The notes under the pieces were generated by a model. It ran no database searches, had not been told where the DNA came from, and was given only the letters and a program-made list of their open reading frames with translations. Below are positions 24,982 to 33,876 of a stretch of 64,000 bases of DNA, one piece after another. How positions within the stretch are numbered: the stretch's first letter is position 1; each line of letters begins with the position of its first letter. The stretch comes from Nocardia cyriacigeorgica (GTDB taxonomy: Bacteria > Actinomycetota > Actinomycetes > Mycobacteriales > Mycobacteriaceae), in contig NZ_JAAGVC010000023.1 in the NCBI RefSeq assembly GCF_010858045.1, positions 1 through 64,000 of the forward strand, written 5' to 3'. The translations under genes and the position numbers were made by a program.

Positions 24982-25542
24982 GTGGCGCTACGGAACGCGG
25001 TGTTGGCCGCCCTGCTCGACGGCGAGGCCTCCGGCTACGACCTGGCCAAGAGCTTCGATGCCTCGGTGGCGAATTTCTGGATGGCGACGCCGCAGCAGCT
25101 GTACAAGGAGCTCGAGCGCATGGCGGCCGAGGGACTCGTCGAGACACGGGTGGTGCAGCAGGAGCGCCGGCCCAACAAGCGCCTGCACACCATCACCCCG
25201 GCCGGGCGTGCCGCCCTGCGCGAATTCATCGGCTCGGCGGCCAAGCACACCGCCATTCGCGACGAGATGATGGTGAAGGTGCAGGGCATGGACGTCGAGG
25301 ACGCGCAGGCGGTGCGGGCGTCGGTGGCCGAGCGGATGGAGTGGGCGAAGGCGAAACTGGCCCGCTACGAGCGTCTGCGCACCCGGTTGCTCGACGGCCG
25401 CAGCGAACACGCCTACCTCGCCGAAGCCGAGCGCATCGGCCCCTATCTGACGCTGCTGCGCGGAATCTCATTCGAGCAGGAGAACATTCGCTGGGCCGAG
25501 TTCGCCCTGGCGGCGATCGACCGGCGCGTCGCGCACGTATAG
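24982..25542 (+). CDS. PadR-family transcriptional regulator
   Basis: A 186-residue PadR regulator: a winged helix (LRNAVLAALLDGEASGYDLA, then TPQQLYKELERMAAEGLV) plus a C-terminal helical dimerisation domain. Family members repress genes for phenolic-acid or multidrug responses. The GTG at 24982 is the best start, although its ribosome binding site is weak. It is divergent from the SnoaL-like gene. Confidence 0.85.
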   Translation: MALRNAVLAALLDGEASGYDLAKSFDASVANFWMATPQQLYKELERMAAEGLVETRVVQQERRPNKRLHTITPAGRAALREFIGSAAKHTAIRDEMMVKVQGMDVEDAQAVRASVAERMEWAKAKLARYERLRTRLLDGRSEHAYLAEAERIGPYLTLLRGISFEQENIRWAEFALAAIDRRVAHV

Positions 25543-25607
25543 CGGGGCCGGGTCCCGCAGGCGCGTTGTCGCCGGAACACTGCGCGCGTCAACGTTCGTT
25601 CAGCCGG

Positions 25608-25859
25608 TCACCGGCAGTGGTGCGGACCTGAGCAGATAGGGGCTGGGGCGGGCGCCGTACTCGACCGCACACAGGCCGCCGACCTCTGTGACATCGGATC
25701 CGGACCATCGATCGCGATGGTCCCGGAGTACTCGGTGAGCAGGCTCGGATGCTCGTAGATCGGACTGTGGAAGAACCAGGTGACCGTATCGCTACGTAGC
25801 AGGCACATGCCGCCTGCCGCACCGCACTCACCGAAGCTGCCGTTGTTCGTCGGAGCCAT
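25608..25859 (-). pseudogene. Short degenerate gene of unknown family
   Basis: A frame starting at 25859 reads MAPTNNGSFGECGAAGG and continues through WFFHSPIYEHPSLLTEYSG, which looks like real protein. Near 25700 the composition degrades, while a neighbouring frame continues as VTEVGGLCAVEYGARPSPYL up to a stop near 25607. A single frameshift would join the two into about 84 residues. No family was recognised. It may be a broken small gene or chance. Confidence 0.35.
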
Positions 25860-25926
25860 CCGAGACGGCCTCGGTCCGCGGCGAAAGCCTGGCGAGGTCG
25901 TCTCGGACGTGAGCTTCCTTCACTGG

Positions 25927-26787
25927 TCAGGCGAAGCGGCGGATGAAGGCGAGGCTCGTGTCGGCGACCTCGCGCCAGCCGCTGTCGATGGTGATCGAAT
26001 GACCACGGCCCGGTATTTCGACGAACTCGGTGATATCGGGGTTGGCCTGCTGTTTGCGGTAGGCCGCCATCGAGATCGCCCGGGGGACGGTGTTGTCCTT
26101 TTCTCCCGAGATGATCAGCAACGGACCGCGTTCCGGGTTGCGGGTGTCGACCGTGGTCTCCGACCACGGGTTGAGATTGGCGGCGGCTGCTTGGAACAGG
26201 GGAGCGCCGGGGGCGGGTACGGCGAAGGTGTCGAACAGCCGACGCGCCTCGTCCTCGTCGACGGCGTTGGCGAAGCTGAACCGGAACTGCTCGAATGTCA
26301 GCGCGACCGCACGGCGGCGGTTCGCGGGGTTGCCGAGCACAGGGGCAGCTGCGCGCAATGAGCTGATGGGCAGCGGCAGGACGCCGCGAAATGGGGCGGC
26401 ATCGATGGCGACCGACGCGACGGACAGTCCGCGGCCGGCGAGGATCTGGGTGAGCAGACCACCGAAGGAGTGGCCGATGACGGCCGGTTTGCGGGCGAGG
26501 CGGCCGATGACGCCGGCATAGTGGTCCGCGACTCGGCCGACGGTTTTACCCGCGAATACCTCGGGATGTTCGCGGGCCGACGCTACGGTCTCCGGATCAT
26601 CGGGCCAGCCCGGGGCGACCGGCGCGTAGCCGGCGTCGGCGAACACGTCGGCCCAGCGGTGCCAGCTGCCGGCCAGCAGCCAGAGGCCGTGGATGAAGAC
26701 GACGGGGGTGCGGCCGCTGTCGTTGGCTCGATCGATCTGGTCGAGAGTGTGGCGGTCGATGGTGGGCGACAACGAATTTCCTGTCAC
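25927..26787 (-). CDS. Alpha/beta hydrolase
   Basis: A 286-residue alpha/beta hydrolase with oxyanion loop HGLWLLAGSW, nucleophile elbow GHSFGG, Asp in GEKDNTVP and His in GRGHSIT, so the triad is complete. The GTG start at 26787 overlaps the stop of the upstream hydrolase (GTGA), so translation is coupled. Last gene of a five-gene minus-strand operon that begins with AraC-type regulators. It resembles general esterases and haloperoxidase-like hydrolases. The substrate is unknown. Confidence 0.85.
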   Translation of the reverse strand: MTGNSLSPTIDRHTLDQIDRANDSGRTPVVFIHGLWLLAGSWHRWADVFADAGYAPVAPGWPDDPETVASAREHPEVFAGKTVGRVADHYAGVIGRLARKPAVIGHSFGGLLTQILAGRGLSVASVAIDAAPFRGVLPLPISSLRAAAPVLGNPANRRRAVALTFEQFRFSFANAVDEDEARRLFDTFAVPAPGAPLFQAAAANLNPWSETTVDTRNPERGPLLIISGEKDNTVPRAISMAAYRKQQANPDITEFVEIPGRGHSITIDSGWREVADTSLAFIRRFA

Positions 26788-27566
26788 TGATCGGCCGCCT
26801 CGGCGATGACATCGGCGACGGCGGCGGGTTGGGAGACGAGGCAGGCATGCGATGCGGTGACCTCGCTGGTGCGAGCGCCCATGCGAGCCGCCATGGCACG
26901 CTGGGAGGCCGGCGGGATGACGCGGTCCTGTCCTGCGACGAGATACCAGCTGGGTACCGACGCCCAGGCGGGCGGACCCGAGGGTTCGAGGTTGGCGGTG
27001 AGTGCGAGGGAACGCTGGTGGGCGATCATGTCCGCGGCGGTCTGCTCGCTGACGTCCTGGGCGAAGACCTCCCGGAAGTAGCGCGGATCGACGTAGGCGT
27101 CGACACCGGCGCCTGTGCTCGCCACCGCCAACGCGGGCGGCAGCAAACGGCTTCCGGGGTAGCGGATCGGATCCAGCGCCAGTTGCGTCGGCTCGTTGTG
27201 CTGCGGCGCGAACGCCGCGATGTACACCAGCGCGGTGACGTCGGGATCGGAGACGTTGGAGATGACAGCTCCGCCGTAGGAGTGGCCGACGAGAACGATC
27301 GGCCCGTCGATGTCGGCGAGGAACCGTTCGATGGCTGCCGCGTCGGAGGCCGGGCCGCGCAGCGGGTTGGCAGGTGTCACCACGTGGCGGCCGTCGGCAC
27401 GCAGTTCCGCGGCGACGCCGTGCCAACTGGTGTCATCGGCGAAGGCGCCGTGCACCAGCACGATCGTCGGCTCCCGCGGTGCCGCCTGTGCGGGCAGGGC
27501 GGTCAGCGCGCTGGCGCAGAGACCGCACAGCGCGGCGAGCGCACCGGTGAATGTCGTTGTTCGCAT
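26784..27566 (-). CDS. Secreted alpha/beta hydrolase
   Basis: A 260-residue hydrolase with a Sec signal peptide (residues 1-28, ending LPAQAA). The mature part has HGAFADDTSW, GHSYGG and a C-terminal SHACLVSQP bearing the His, as in small esterase/salicylate-esterase-like proteins. AAGGA lies seven bases before the ATG. It is exported, while its neighbours are cytoplasmic, so the operon may deal with an external ester (inference). Confidence 0.82.
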   Translation of the reverse strand: MRTTTFTGALAALCGLCASALTALPAQAAPREPTIVLVHGAFADDTSWHGVAAELRADGRHVVTPANPLRGPASDAAAIERFLADIDGPIVLVGHSYGGAVISNVSDPDVTALVYIAAFAPQHNEPTQLALDPIRYPGSRLLPPALAVASTGAGVDAYVDPRYFREVFAQDVSEQTAADMIAHQRSLALTANLEPSGPPAWASVPSWYLVAGQDRVIPPASQRAMAARMGARTSEVTASHACLVSQPAAVADVIAEAADQ

Positions 27567-27580
27567 GAGCTCGTCCTTCT

Positions 27581-28543
27581 TCAGCCGTGCAGGGCGGCGC
27601 GCAGGGTGGCGACGGCCTGGGCGACGGCGGCACGGGCAGCCTGGGTCTGGTGCAGGGAATTGACCATGACGAAGTCATGGACGATCCCGCCGTAGCGGAC
27701 GGAGGTGACGGGCACACCTGCCGCACGGAGTTTGCCCGCGAAGGCTTCACCTTCATCGCGCAGTACATCGGCTTCCGCGGTGATGACCAGTGCGGGCGGC
27801 AGGCCTGCGAGCTGGTCGAGGGTCGCTCGGAGTGGCGAGGCGGTGATCTCGGCTCGCTCGGCGTCGCTGGTCGTGTACTGATCCCAGAACCACCGCATGC
27901 CTTCGCGGGTGAGGAAATAGCCGTCGGCGAACTGCTCATAGGAGCCGGTATCGAAGCCGGCATCGGTGACCGGATAGAACAGCACCTGCGCCAGGAAGGA
28001 CACGTCGCCACGCTCTTTCGCCATCAAGGTCAGGGCGATCGCCATGTTCCCGCCGACCGAATCCCCGGCGATCGCGATCCGCGAGGAGTCCAGTCCCTTG
28101 GCCGCACCCTCGGTGGTGACCCACTGTGCGACGCGGTAGGACTGCTCGTTGGCGATCGGGTAGCCCACTTCGGGAGAGCGGTCGTACTCGGGGAAGACCA
28201 CGGCGGCGTCGGCGCCGACAGCCAGATCACGGACGAGCCGGTCGTGGGTGTGAGCGTCACCGAAAACCCACCCGGCGCCGTGGGTGTAGACGATCACCGG
28301 CAAGGGCGCCGAGGCATCGACCGGCTTGACGATGCGCACCGGCACCGAGCCGGTCGGACCGCCGGAGACGGTGACCCACTCCTCGTCGATCGCGGGTTTG
28401 TCGATCGCAGAGTCCTGGACCGCGTCCACCGCCTTGCGTCCCTCCTCCGGCGGCAGCTGGTAGAGGTACGGAGGCTCGGACGTGGCGTCGACGAACTCTT
28501 GCGCGGCCGGCTCGAGGGGTAGGCCGTGGGGATTTCCTGGCAT
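27581..28543 (-). CDS. Hormone-sensitive-lipase-family alpha/beta hydrolase
   Basis: A 320-residue HSL-type esterase: HGAGWVFG oxyanion motif (usually HGGG), GDSVGG nucleophile elbow, Asp in EADVLRDEG and His in GIVHDF. It is a close paralogue of the gene at 42008-42970: same length and long identical stretches such as YQLPPEEGRKAVD. The ATG at 28543 has AGGA nine bases upstream. Encoded between AraC-type regulators and two further hydrolases. Confidence 0.88.
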   Translation of the reverse strand: MPGNPHGLPLEPAAQEFVDATSEPPYLYQLPPEEGRKAVDAVQDSAIDKPAIDEEWVTVSGGPTGSVPVRIVKPVDASAPLPVIVYTHGAGWVFGDAHTHDRLVRDLAVGADAAVVFPEYDRSPEVGYPIANEQSYRVAQWVTTEGAAKGLDSSRIAIAGDSVGGNMAIALTLMAKERGDVSFLAQVLFYPVTDAGFDTGSYEQFADGYFLTREGMRWFWDQYTTSDAERAEITASPLRATLDQLAGLPPALVITAEADVLRDEGEAFAGKLRAAGVPVTSVRYGGIVHDFVMVNSLHQTQAARAAVAQAVATLRAALHG

Positions 28544-28638
28544 GGTGACCAATCCTGAGGAGGAGAAACGGTGGGCCTTCAGTCTTCGGCACCACCCCTG
28601 CTCCGCGCCCCGCTCGGCGAGCCAAAAATCCCTAGGAA

Positions 28639-29652
28639 TCAGACATGCTCGGGTGCGCGTTGCGCGGTGGTGCGGAAGCGTTGCTGGTACTTCTTCGGCG
28701 AAACCCCGAGCCGGGCCACGAACGCCCGCCGCATCACCTCACTGCTGCCGTATCCGGCCAGCGCGGCCGCCTCGGTCACGGTGTATCCGGCGTCGAGTTT
28801 GTCCCGGGCGAAAGCGAACCGGACGAAGGCCACGTATTCGGCGGGCGAACTGTCGAGTTCCTCACGGAACAATCTGGTGAGATGCCGCGGACTGACGCGC
28901 GCGTGCGCCGCGAGCACCTGCACCGTATAGGGCTGGGCCGGATCGGCGTAAATCAGATCGGCCAGCGCGCGCACCAAGGGACTTCGCGGCGCGGGACCGC
29001 TCAGCGCCGCCGAGAATTGCGACTGCCCGCCACCACGCTGCATGTACACCAGCAGGGATTGCGCGACCCTGCGGGCGACCGCCGAGCCGTGATCGTCTTC
29101 TACCAGCGCCAGCGCGAGGTCGATTCCGGCGGCGACACCGGCCGAGGAGTACACCGATCCGTCTCGCACGTAGATCGCATCAGGATCCACCCGCACGTCC
29201 GGGAACCGCGCCGCGAGCTCACGGGTGAACTTCCAATGGGTGGTCGCGCGCCGCCCGTTCAGCACACCGAGTTCGGCCAGGACGAATGCCCCACTGCACA
29301 CCGAAGCCAGGCGCCGGGTGCGGCGAGCCATCTGCGCGGTGGCGGCGAGGACCTCGGGTGTGACGAAACGGGCCGGCGGCAGTTCGCTGCCGGGGATCAG
29401 CACGGTGTCGAACGGCGCCGCTTCCATCGCGCTGCCCATCACACACACCTGGGTGCCGAGGGACGTCACCACCGGGCAGCCATCGGGCGAAACGGTGACC
29501 ACGTCATAGCCGGCCAGCGACTGATTGGCCTCGACGAACACTTCGGCGGGCCCGGTGTAGTCGAGCATCTTCACACCATCGAACACCAGGATGCCGATGC
29601 GTCGCCGTTGCGCCACCAACGGTGCGGGGGACAGCCGCACGGAGGCGGTCAT
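28639..29652 (-). CDS. GlxA-type AraC regulator (DJ-1/PfpI domain plus HTH)
   Basis: A 337-residue regulator of the GlxA group: an N-terminal DJ-1/PfpI-like amidotransferase fold (GILVFDGVKMLDYTGPAEVF, SVCSGAFVLAELG with the nucleophile-position Cys) and a C-terminal double helix-turn-helix (YTVQVLAAHARVSPRHLTRL). Its ATG overlaps the stop of the upstream AraC gene (ATGA), so both regulators are made together. It precedes three hydrolase genes on the same strand and probably activates them. Confidence 0.88.
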   Translation of the reverse strand: MTASVRLSPAPLVAQRRRIGILVFDGVKMLDYTGPAEVFVEANQSLAGYDVVTVSPDGCPVVTSLGTQVCVMGSAMEAAPFDTVLIPGSELPPARFVTPEVLAATAQMARRTRRLASVCSGAFVLAELGVLNGRRATTHWKFTRELAARFPDVRVDPDAIYVRDGSVYSSAGVAAGIDLALALVEDDHGSAVARRVAQSLLVYMQRGGGQSQFSAALSGPAPRSPLVRALADLIYADPAQPYTVQVLAAHARVSPRHLTRLFREELDSSPAEYVAFVRFAFARDKLDAGYTVTEAAALAGYGSSEVMRRAFVARLGVSPKKYQQRFRTTAQRAPEHV

Positions 29653-30602
29653 CGTCGGTCCCGCTGCAGGCCGCGCCACTGCAGCGGCGGCATCCCGTAC
29701 TCGGCTCGGAAGCGCCGGTTGAAATGGCTCACGTTGATGAACCCGGTGCGCCGGGCCACCTCGGCGACCACCGGCTCGCCACGGGATTCTGTGAGAATCG
29801 CTGCCGCTCTTCGTAATCGGCGCCGAATGATCCATTCCGCGATGCCGATCCGGCGGCCCGCGTCCGCCCAGCGTGCATACAGGGTGCGCAACGAGACGCC
29901 GTGTGCTTCGGCGATGCCACGCGGAGTGAGCGCCGGATCGTGGAGGTGGGCGTCGATGTACAGGCCGACCCGCACGACCAGGCTGTCGTCCATCGCCGCG
30001 CGGCCTCTGCGCTCATCCCGCGCCGTGGTCACCAGTGCCCGCACGAGTTGAACGGTGGCCTGCCCTACCGCCTGCGCCGCTTCGGTGGGCAGCTCGGTGG
30101 TGGTGTTGCACAGCTCGGCGAAGTGAGCGCGAACCAGCGGATAGACGGGGCTGGCCGGCAGAAACGGTGCCGCCGCACGGATGACATCGACCGGCACGTC
30201 CAGTAGGCCGGGGTCGAAGATCACCACCTTGTTGTCCGACACCGCCGACTGCCGGTACATGTAGGGGCGTGAGGTATCGATCAACGTCACCTGCCCCGGT
30301 TCGGTGAGCCCGGCACCCTCGGCGGTGGTGAGCAGACCCGCGCCGCGGACCGGCATGAACATCGCGAACTGTTCCGGCGCGCCCTGCGCGACGTGGCGTG
30401 CGCTGCGGACGACACACAGGCCGGTTCCGGTATTGCGCAACACGTGCACGTTCGGCCCGAGATCGACCATCACCATCCGGTGCCTGATCTCACGGTCGAC
30501 GACGTAGGTCACCGACTGCGGGTTCTCGTGGTCGTTGAACACCGCTTCCAGTGCCGCGGCCCGGTCGGCCGGCGCGATCAGATCGCTGTCGTACACCAAC
30601 AT
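29649..30602 (-). CDS. AraC-family transcriptional regulator
   Basis: A 317-residue AraC-type activator with an N-terminal AraC_binding_2-like sensing domain and a C-terminal helix-turn-helix (HGVSLRTLYARWADAGRRIG, then GFINVSHFNRRFRAEYG). GAGAGG lies upstream of the ATG at 30602. It is the first gene of the minus-strand unit and overlaps the GlxA-type regulator by 4 bp. Two AraC proteins of different sensor types in one operon may form a two-input control of the hydrolases (inference). Confidence 0.88.
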   Translation of the reverse strand: MLVYDSDLIAPADRAAALEAVFNDHENPQSVTYVVDREIRHRMVMVDLGPNVHVLRNTGTGLCVVRSARHVAQGAPEQFAMFMPVRGAGLLTTAEGAGLTEPGQVTLIDTSRPYMYRQSAVSDNKVVIFDPGLLDVPVDVIRAAAPFLPASPVYPLVRAHFAELCNTTTELPTEAAQAVGQATVQLVRALVTTARDERRGRAAMDDSLVVRVGLYIDAHLHDPALTPRGIAEAHGVSLRTLYARWADAGRRIGIAEWIIRRRLRRAAAILTESRGEPVVAEVARRTGFINVSHFNRRFRAEYGMPPLQWRGLQRDRR

Positions 30603-31174
30603 CTGCCGCAGCCTCTCACCCAGCGCACACTCACTCCGGGAACGCTAGACGACCACGGTCTCGATCGTCAGGCGCTGCCGACCTCGGCGGCACGCTCAGC
30701 ACAGCCGATCACCAGCGGAATGGCGAAACGACCAGGGCGGCGACCTCGTGCAGTGCACGCAGAGCACACGGTGCCGTAGCGAGCGGCCTGATCTGCCGCT
30801 GTGCCGTCCCGGAAGGTGAGCGTGCCCGGTGGTTCTGGTCCGGACCGCCTGTGACGTGAGCGCCGTGATCCTGGCCACAGCTCTCGAGGGTGGGCCGAAG
30901 CCGATTCCATCGAGTGGGAACCGGCGTGTGCCACAACTGCCGCCTCCGGATCGGTCGGCGCGTGAGAACCGGGTTCGCGCTGCGTACGGCCCTGCGAAGC
31001 TGCGGCGCAGGGACGCCGCTCCGGTCGGCCAGGTCCGCGGCGCCGTGAATTGTGGCGTGCGCCACCGGTACTCGTGGCGCGCCCCGATCGCGCTGCGGCT
31101 AGCTTTGACGGCGAATCCGAATACGCTGTGCAGGGAATGAGATGTGCTCATTCCCGCCCGATGGAGGGGAAAAC
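30603..31174. other. Intergenic region, AraC operon / hypX
   Basis: A 572-bp stretch between divergent genes. Short open frames on both strands show no domain or good start. TTGACG at 31105-31110 could be a -35 element for hypX, but no matching -10 is clear. No other structure was recognised. Confidence 0.4.
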
Positions 31175-32866
31175 GTGCGCATCCTGCTAGTTGCCAGTGC
31201 CTTCAACAGCCTCACCCAGCGCGTGCACGCCGAACTGCGCGCACGCGGCCACAAGGTGGGAGTGGAACTGGCGCTCGGTGACGATCTGCTGCGCGCGCGG
31301 GTGGCCCACTTCCGGCCGGAGCTGATCGTGGCGCCCATGCTCACCACCGCGATCCCCGAGGACATCTGGACCGAGCACACCGTGCTGATCGTGCATCCAG
31401 GCCCCAAGGGCGACCGCGGTCCGTCCTCGCTGGACTGGGCCATCGCCACCGGCGCCCAGGAGTGGGGTGTGACGGTATTGCAGGCCGTCGCGGAAATGGA
31501 TGCCGGGCCGATCTGGGCGTCGGTGCCGTTCGAGATGGCAGCATGCGGCAAGAGCGAGCTGTATCGCAACGAGGTGTCCGACGCCGCGGTGGCTGCGGTG
31601 CTGCTGGCGGTAGAGAGGTTCGCGGACGGGACGTTCGAGCCCGAACCGCTGGACTACGGACGCCCGGATGTGCGGGGACAGTTGCGGCCGTACCACTCCC
31701 AGCAGTACCGCCGCATCGACTGGTCCGCCGATTCCACCGCCGATGTGCTGCGCAAACTGCGTGCCGCCGATTCTCAGCCGGGGGTGCTCGACGATCTGCT
31801 CGGCCGTGAATATTTCGTCCACGGCGGGCACAACGAGGACCAACTGCGCGGCGCCCCCGGCGAGCTGATCGCCACCCGCGACGGCGCGATCTGCCGGGCG
31901 ACGGTGGACGGCGCGGTCTGGCTGCCGCAGCTGCGGCCACGCCGGCTGCCCGGCGGCCCCGCGACGTTCAAACGCCCGGCCGTCGACGCACTGGGCGCCG
32001 ACCTGCCCGACGTGCCCGAAGTGCCGGTGACGCCGGCCGAGGCGGCGGTCCGCGACACCTGGTCCGAACTGCGCTACCGCGAGGAGGGCGCCGTCGGCTT
32101 TCTGGAATTCGCTTACAGCGGCGGTGCGATGAGCACGAGCCAGTGCGAGCGACTGCTGGCCGCCTACCGGCAGGCCTGCGCCCGGCCGACCGCCGTGCTG
32201 GTGCTCGGGCCCGCCCGCGACTTCTTCTCCAACGGCATCCACCTCAACGTCATCGAGGCGGCCGCGGATCCGGCGCTGGAGTCGTGGCACAACATCAACG
32301 CGATGAACGACGTGGTCGAGGCGATCCTGACCACCACGGACAAGATCGTCATCTCGGCACTGGCTGGCAATGCCGCGGCCGGCGGGGTGATGCTGGCGCT
32401 GGCCGCCGACGAGGTGTGGTGCCGGGAATCGGTGGTCCTCAACCCGCACTATCGCCTGATGGGCCTCTACGGCTCGGAGTACTGGACCTACTCGCTGCCG
32501 CGCCGCGTCGGTGAATCCGAGGCCGCGCGGCTCACTCGCGAGACGCTGCCGGTGGGTGCCGCGGCGGCCGCCGAGATCGGCCTGGTGGACCGCGTGGCGC
32601 CCGGCAGCACGACGGCCTTCCGCGATTGGGTGCGCCGCGAAGCCACGGCGCTGGCCGATTCGCCGGAGCTGGAGGGCCGGTTGGTGGCCAAGAAGCAGCG
32701 GCGCGAAGCCGACGAACTCAGCAAACCGCTCGCCGACTACCGCGCCGAGGAGCTGACCGAAATGCGCCGCAACTTCTACGGCGACGGCGAGCCCTACCAC
32801 CGGCTGCGCCGGGAGTTCGTCTACGGCGTCGTACCCGCCGCTACGCCCGCGTACCTGCTCGGCTGA
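31175..32866 (+). CDS. hypX: HypX/HoxX-type hydrogenase maturation factor (CO-forming)
   Basis: A 563-residue two-domain protein. The N-terminal half is a formyl-THF transferase-like domain with the HypX signature HPGPKGDRGPSSLDWAI. The C-terminal half is a crotonase-like domain with FFSNGIHLNVIEAA, the GNAAAGG turn and NPHYRLMGLYGSEYWTYSLP. Family knowledge: HypX takes the formyl group of formyl-THF and releases CO for the Fe(CN)2CO centre of NiFe hydrogenases under aerobic conditions. The GTG at 31175 has GGAGGGG six bases upstream. No hydrogenase or other hyp gene is in the window, so this gene is an orphan locally. The next gene encodes an MHYT sensor-like protein. Confidence 0.9.
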   Translation: MRILLVASAFNSLTQRVHAELRARGHKVGVELALGDDLLRARVAHFRPELIVAPMLTTAIPEDIWTEHTVLIVHPGPKGDRGPSSLDWAIATGAQEWGVTVLQAVAEMDAGPIWASVPFEMAACGKSELYRNEVSDAAVAAVLLAVERFADGTFEPEPLDYGRPDVRGQLRPYHSQQYRRIDWSADSTADVLRKLRAADSQPGVLDDLLGREYFVHGGHNEDQLRGAPGELIATRDGAICRATVDGAVWLPQLRPRRLPGGPATFKRPAVDALGADLPDVPEVPVTPAEAAVRDTWSELRYREEGAVGFLEFAYSGGAMSTSQCERLLAAYRQACARPTAVLVLGPARDFFSNGIHLNVIEAAADPALESWHNINAMNDVVEAILTTTDKIVISALAGNAAAGGVMLALAADEVWCRESVVLNPHYRLMGLYGSEYWTYSLPRRVGESEAARLTRETLPVGAAAAAEIGLVDRVAPGSTTAFRDWVRREATALADSPELEGRLVAKKQRREADELSKPLADYRAEELTEMRRNFYGDGEPYHRLRREFVYGVVPAATPAYLLG

Positions 32867-33023
32867 CCGGCTCGCCATCCGGTGGCGCAGTAGAGACACC
32901 GATTGGCGACTCCCAGCACATTCGTGGTGAACTTCTCACCTTGAAATCCTCATTTCGGTGGTTCGCACACCTCGTGCACCCGATCGCGGATCGGAAATCG
33001 ACTAACGCAACATCGGAGTAGAC

Positions 33024-33866
33024 GTGCATCTCGAGCACTTCAGCAATGGGTGGGTAACCCCTGCCCTGGCTTATCTCATGTCCTTCATCGGGTCGGTCCT
33101 CGGCCTGCGCTGCGCGGCGCACGCGCGCACAGCGAAGTCGCCGATCGGCTGGTTGGTCGCGGCGGCGGTGGCGCTGGGCGGCGCGGGTATCTGGGTTATG
33201 CATTTCACGGCGATGCTCGGGTTCGCCATCGATGGCGTGGACATCCGCTACGACGTGCCGCTGACGCTGTTCAGCGCGGCCATCGCGGTGGTCGTGGTGC
33301 TGGTCGGGCTGGCGATCGTGGTGCGCGGGCATCGGGAGGCGGTGGCCCTGCCGTTGGGTGGTGCGATCACCGGTTTCGGAGTCGCGGCGATGCATTATCT
33401 GGGCATGGCCGCGATGAACAGCGGCGCGACCATGGAGTACGACGCCGGTCTGGTCGCGCTGTCCATCGCCATCGCGGTCGTCGCCGCCACCGCCGCGTTC
33501 TGGTTCATGGTGCATGTGCGCGGCTGGGCCAACACGGTCGGCGCCGCGGTGATCATGGGCCTCGCGGTCTGCGGCATGCACTACACCGGCATGATGGCGA
33601 TGAGCGCCCACCACGGTGATCACCAGGCGACGCCGGTGGGTATGGCGCCGGTGGATCTGCTGACGCCGCTGATCACGACCGTCGCACTGGTCGTGGTGGG
33701 TCTGGTCGTGCTGGTCGGGGTCGCCGAGTTGGACGTCCGCAGTACGGCAGCCGCGGCCGCGTCCCTGGAATCCGACCGGCCCGTCGCCACCACGCTGGCC
33801 ACCACCGATCCGACGACGCTGGTGAGCAGCGGCCGGCAATGGCCGCGTCAGCCGATCGAGCACTGA
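33024..33866 (+). CDS. MHYT-domain integral membrane protein
   Basis: A 280-residue membrane protein with about seven hydrophobic helices and three MHYT-type repeats: VMHFTAM, AMHYLGM and GMHYTGM. The His and Met residues of these repeats are proposed to bind copper and sense O2, CO or NO. No output domain (GGDEF, EAL or kinase) follows, only a short Ser/Thr-rich tail, so it would signal through a partner or act in metal handling. The GTG start has GGAG upstream. It lies 157 bp after hypX on the same strand. Confidence 0.88.
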   Translation: MHLEHFSNGWVTPALAYLMSFIGSVLGLRCAAHARTAKSPIGWLVAAAVALGGAGIWVMHFTAMLGFAIDGVDIRYDVPLTLFSAAIAVVVVLVGLAIVVRGHREAVALPLGGAITGFGVAAMHYLGMAAMNSGATMEYDAGLVALSIAIAVVAATAAFWFMVHVRGWANTVGAAVIMGLAVCGMHYTGMMAMSAHHGDHQATPVGMAPVDLLTPLITTVALVVVGLVVLVGVAELDVRSTAAAAASLESDRPVATTLATTDPTTLVSSGRQWPRQPIEH

Positions 33867-33876
33867 CTGCCGTCGC

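Noticed and set aside
30603..31174. Small genes between the AraC operon and hypX
   Set aside because: Open frames on both strands lack starts with ribosome binding sites and any recognisable sequence.
31187..32899. Long open frame opposite hypX (about 570 codons)
   Set aside because: It lies fully antisense to a clear HypX gene and has no domain. Long antisense frames are common at this GC content.
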